Assembly (NCBI GenBank): GCA_013812655.1 | Contig: JACCTC010000237.1 | Coordinates: 1-64,000 of the forward strand | Length of the DNA: 64,000 nt | From: Deltaproteobacteria bacterium | GTDB taxonomy: Bacteria > Myxococcota_A > Polyangia > Haliangiales > Haliangiaceae | Reading direction: 5' to 3' | In this document: positions 62,314 through 64,000 of the stretch, piece by piece | Numbering within the stretch: the first letter of the stretch is position 1 | Layout of the letters: each line of letters starts with the position of its first letter | Notes under the pieces: model-generated | Told to the model about the DNA's origin: nothing | Databases searched by the model: none | Seen by the model: the letters and a program-made list of their open reading frames with translations, nothing else | Translations under genes and position numbers: made by a program

Positions 62314-64000
62314 CAGCCGGCTTGCGGATTCACGCCGGATTCACCGCGCGTGGCCCGGGCGGGGACTCCCGTCGGGGTCTTGTCGGCAGGAAGCCATTCG
62401 CCATGCTCGACGGCGGCGGCGGCGAGGTCGGCCAGCCATGCGGTCATGTCCCGCTGGGTGGTTGGCGTTCCGAGCTCCATGAGGACGTGCTCGAGGTCGT
62501 GTTGCATGTCGATCGCCGCGGCGTACCGGTCTGCGATCGATCGTGACAGCGCGCGCGCGAGGATGGCGGTGAGCGTGGGCGGCAGGTCGGTCCGCGCCAT
62601 CGCTGGCACGATCGCCTCGTGCGCGGCGCGCATCGCCGCGACCTCGTCGTCGCGCCGGAAGGGGGCGATGCCGCTGAGCATCTCGTAGAGCACGAGCCCG
62701 ACGGCGTAGATATCGGTGTGATAGCCGATCGGCCCGTGCTCCGGATCGATCTGCTCCGGCGCCATGTACGCGAGCTTGCCCTTGAGGACGCCGGGCCGCG
62801 TGCCGACGCCAGCACCGCCCGCCGCGCCGACTGCTTTTGCGATCCCGAAGTCCGAGACCTTCACCGCGCCCTGCATCGACAGCAGCAAGTTCGGCGGCGA
62901 GATGTCACGGTGAACGAGCCCGCACGCCCCGCCGGTGTCGTTCGTCAGCGAGTGTGCCGCGTGCAGCCCGGCGCAGACGTCGGCGGCAACCCGGCAGGCG
63001 AACGCGACCGGGATCCGAAGCGCGAGCACCTGCGTCGCCTTGAGGACCGCGCGCAGATCCCAGCCGGCGACGTACTCCATCGCGATGAAGTGGTTGCCGT
63101 CGTCGGTGCACAGGTCGAAGATCTGCACGACGTTGGGGTGCGAGATCTGCGCGGCGAGTCGCGCCTCGCGCAGGAACATGTCGATGAAGTTGTCGCTCGA
63201 CGCGAGCATCGGGAGGATGCGCTTCAGCGCGACACGCTTCTCGAACCCGCGCAGCCCATGTTGCTTGGCGAGGAAGACCTCGGCCATGCCGCCGATGCCG
63301 ATGCGCGCGAGGATCTGATACTTCCCGGCGATCCGGTCGGGATGTGCGGTGGGCGTGCCGAACGCGAGCAGAGACGGGATTCCGGGGCTCGTAGCCTCGT
63401 CCTCGTCGCGCGGCGCGATGCCTGGCCGCGCCTCGAGGTACGCGAGCACCTCGCGCGGCACGCATGTCGCGAGCAGCGGTGTCAGGATCTCGGCGAGCTC
63501 CGGATCGACGACGCCAGCGTGCGCGCTACCGCATCGCGAGCACACGTTAGGAGGGTTCCCGAGCCGGCTCGCGTCGATCTCGACCGAGTGCGAGAAATGG
63601 CAGGCGAAGCAGTGGAACGGTATGTACGCCGAGATGATACGACCGGTGAGCCGCTGGCGATCCGCCTCGGGCAGCGCGCGAATGAGGAACGGCGGCAGCC
63701 GCGCGAAGTAGAGCTGGATCGTCGAGACATCGGCGAGCGCCAGCAGCCGCTGTAGATCCGAGGTTGCCGTGGTGATCCCGGCGCCGATCACGACGACGGT
63801 GCCCTCGAGCCCATCGACCAGGCGGTGGATCCGGACCTTGGTGTCGAGAGCGCCGCTGAGCCACAGGCTCGTGACCTGGCCGTGGACTTCCTTGCGGACG
63901 CGGAACTTGTCGGCCCCGGCACTGGATTCGCCGGAGAGCAGGCGCTCGGCAAGCGCAGGCGGCGACGGTCGTGCGTTCGAGGCGACATGCGAGAAGTAGC
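62313..64000 (-). CDS. Ser/Thr protein kinase with zinc ribbon and STAS-like N terminus (partial)
   Basis: The frame is open to base 64000, so the N terminus lies beyond the window; the GTG at 63791 is an internal Val. In order: an STAS-like strand-helix region (FRVRKEVHGQVTSLWLSGAL, then GTVVVIGAGITT), a CxxC...CxxC zinc ribbon (CFACHFSHSVEI, VCSRCG), then the kinase: glycine loop GIGGMAEVF, HRDISPPN, DFG and APE. A C-terminal tail of about 60 residues follows. It overlaps the GHKL ATPase gene by ATGA, a linked partner-switch-like module. Confidence 0.88.
   Translation of the reverse strand, partial: YFSHVASNARPSPPALAERLLSGESSAGADKFRVRKEVHGQVTSLWLSGALDTKVRIHRLVDGLEGTVVVIGAGITTATSDLQRLLALADVSTIQLYFARLPPFLIRALPEADRQRLTGRIISAYIPFHCFACHFSHSVEIDASRLGNPPNVCSRCGSAHAGVVDPELAEILTPLLATCVPREVLAYLEARPGIAPRDEDEATSPGIPSLLAFGTPTAHPDRIAGKYQILARIGIGGMAEVFLAKQHGLRGFEKRVALKRILPMLASSDNFIDMFLREARLAAQISHPNVVQIFDLCTDDGNHFIAMEYVAGWDLRAVLKATQVLALRIPVAFACRVAADVCAGLHAAHSLTNDTGGACGLVHRDISPPNLLLSMQGAVKVSDFGIAKAVGAAGGAGVGTRPGVLKGKLAYMAPEQIDPEHGPIGYHTDIYAVGLVLYEMLSGIAPFRRDDEVAAMRAAHEAIVPAMARTDLPPTLTAILARALSRSIADRYAAAIDMQHDLEHVLMELGTPTTQRDMTAWLADLAAAAVEHGEWLPADKTPTGVPARATRGESGVNPQAG

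Noticed and set aside
1-64000. Transposases, integrases, tRNA or rRNA genes
   Set aside because: Looked for in the translations and sequence, none recognised. The flanking repeats noted above are therefore not tied to a known mobile element.

Overview
The window is GC-rich, densely packed DNA with strong G/C bias at third codon positions. Its gene content points to a member of the Myxococcota (Polyangia or Haliangium/Kofleria-like): Ser/Thr kinases with TPR or STAS-type modules, many lipoproteins, a thrombospondin type-3 repeat protein, DEAH helicase HrpA, FecR/ECF pairs, hybrid histidine kinases and an NtrC-type two-component pair. No tRNA, rRNA, insertion sequence, phage gene or CRISPR array was seen. 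Genes run off both ends: a C-terminal fragment at the left edge, and a kinase at the right edge whose reading frame continues beyond base 64000.

Layout. 1-9.1 kb: a kinase-TPR gene between two copies of an 18-bp repeat, then an accessory cluster (AAA+ ATPase with a probable N-terminal frameshift, HEAT-repeat lipoprotein, large protein with a hydrophobic glycine/alanine segment, small helical protein, papain-fold-like protein). 9.3-12.6 kb: a TetR regulator with twin palindromic operators coupled to a C45 (penicillin acyltransferase-like) hydrolase, then a tandem pair of small membrane proteins. 12.6-27.9 kb: mostly housekeeping and envelope genes: aldo/keto reductase, TerB-like protein, DUF2254-like membrane protein, hexose-phosphate mutase coupled to a beta-propeller lipoprotein, TolC coupled to MlaC, membrane metallophosphoesterase, DCC1-type thiol oxidoreductase, P450 divergent from a TetR gene, and a lipoprotein coupled to a large membrane protein.

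28.1-40.3 kb is the most unusual part. Five heme-oxygenase-like paralogues lie among a REC-GGDEF response regulator, an ECF sigma/FecR anti-sigma pair, a cell-surface lipoprotein, a REC-HK-REC hybrid kinase and a coiled-coil histidine kinase. All five keep the proximal-His motif (H-x-x-x-D). All five have lost the glycine-rich distal-helix motif of working heme oxygenases. Three of them share the box TCTTGCA exactly 15 nt before their ATG, and the GGDEF gene has it 16 nt before its GTG. I infer a multi-paralogue heme- or bilin-linked signalling locus rather than a set of catabolic heme oxygenases.

40.3-64 kb: zinc-ribbon membrane protein, formylglycine-generating-enzyme-like lipoprotein, the TSP3-repeat protein, small hypothetical genes, a TPR protein, NhaA, an unrecognised helical protein, a sigma-54 activator with its sensor kinase, a GIY-YIG-like gene and its divergent neighbour bracketed by two 39-bp direct repeats, a Ca2+/Na+ antiporter, an Mpo1-like protein, a lipoprotein, HrpA, and a partner-switch-like pair (REC-like/HATPase protein plus STAS-like/zinc-ribbon/Ser-Thr kinase).
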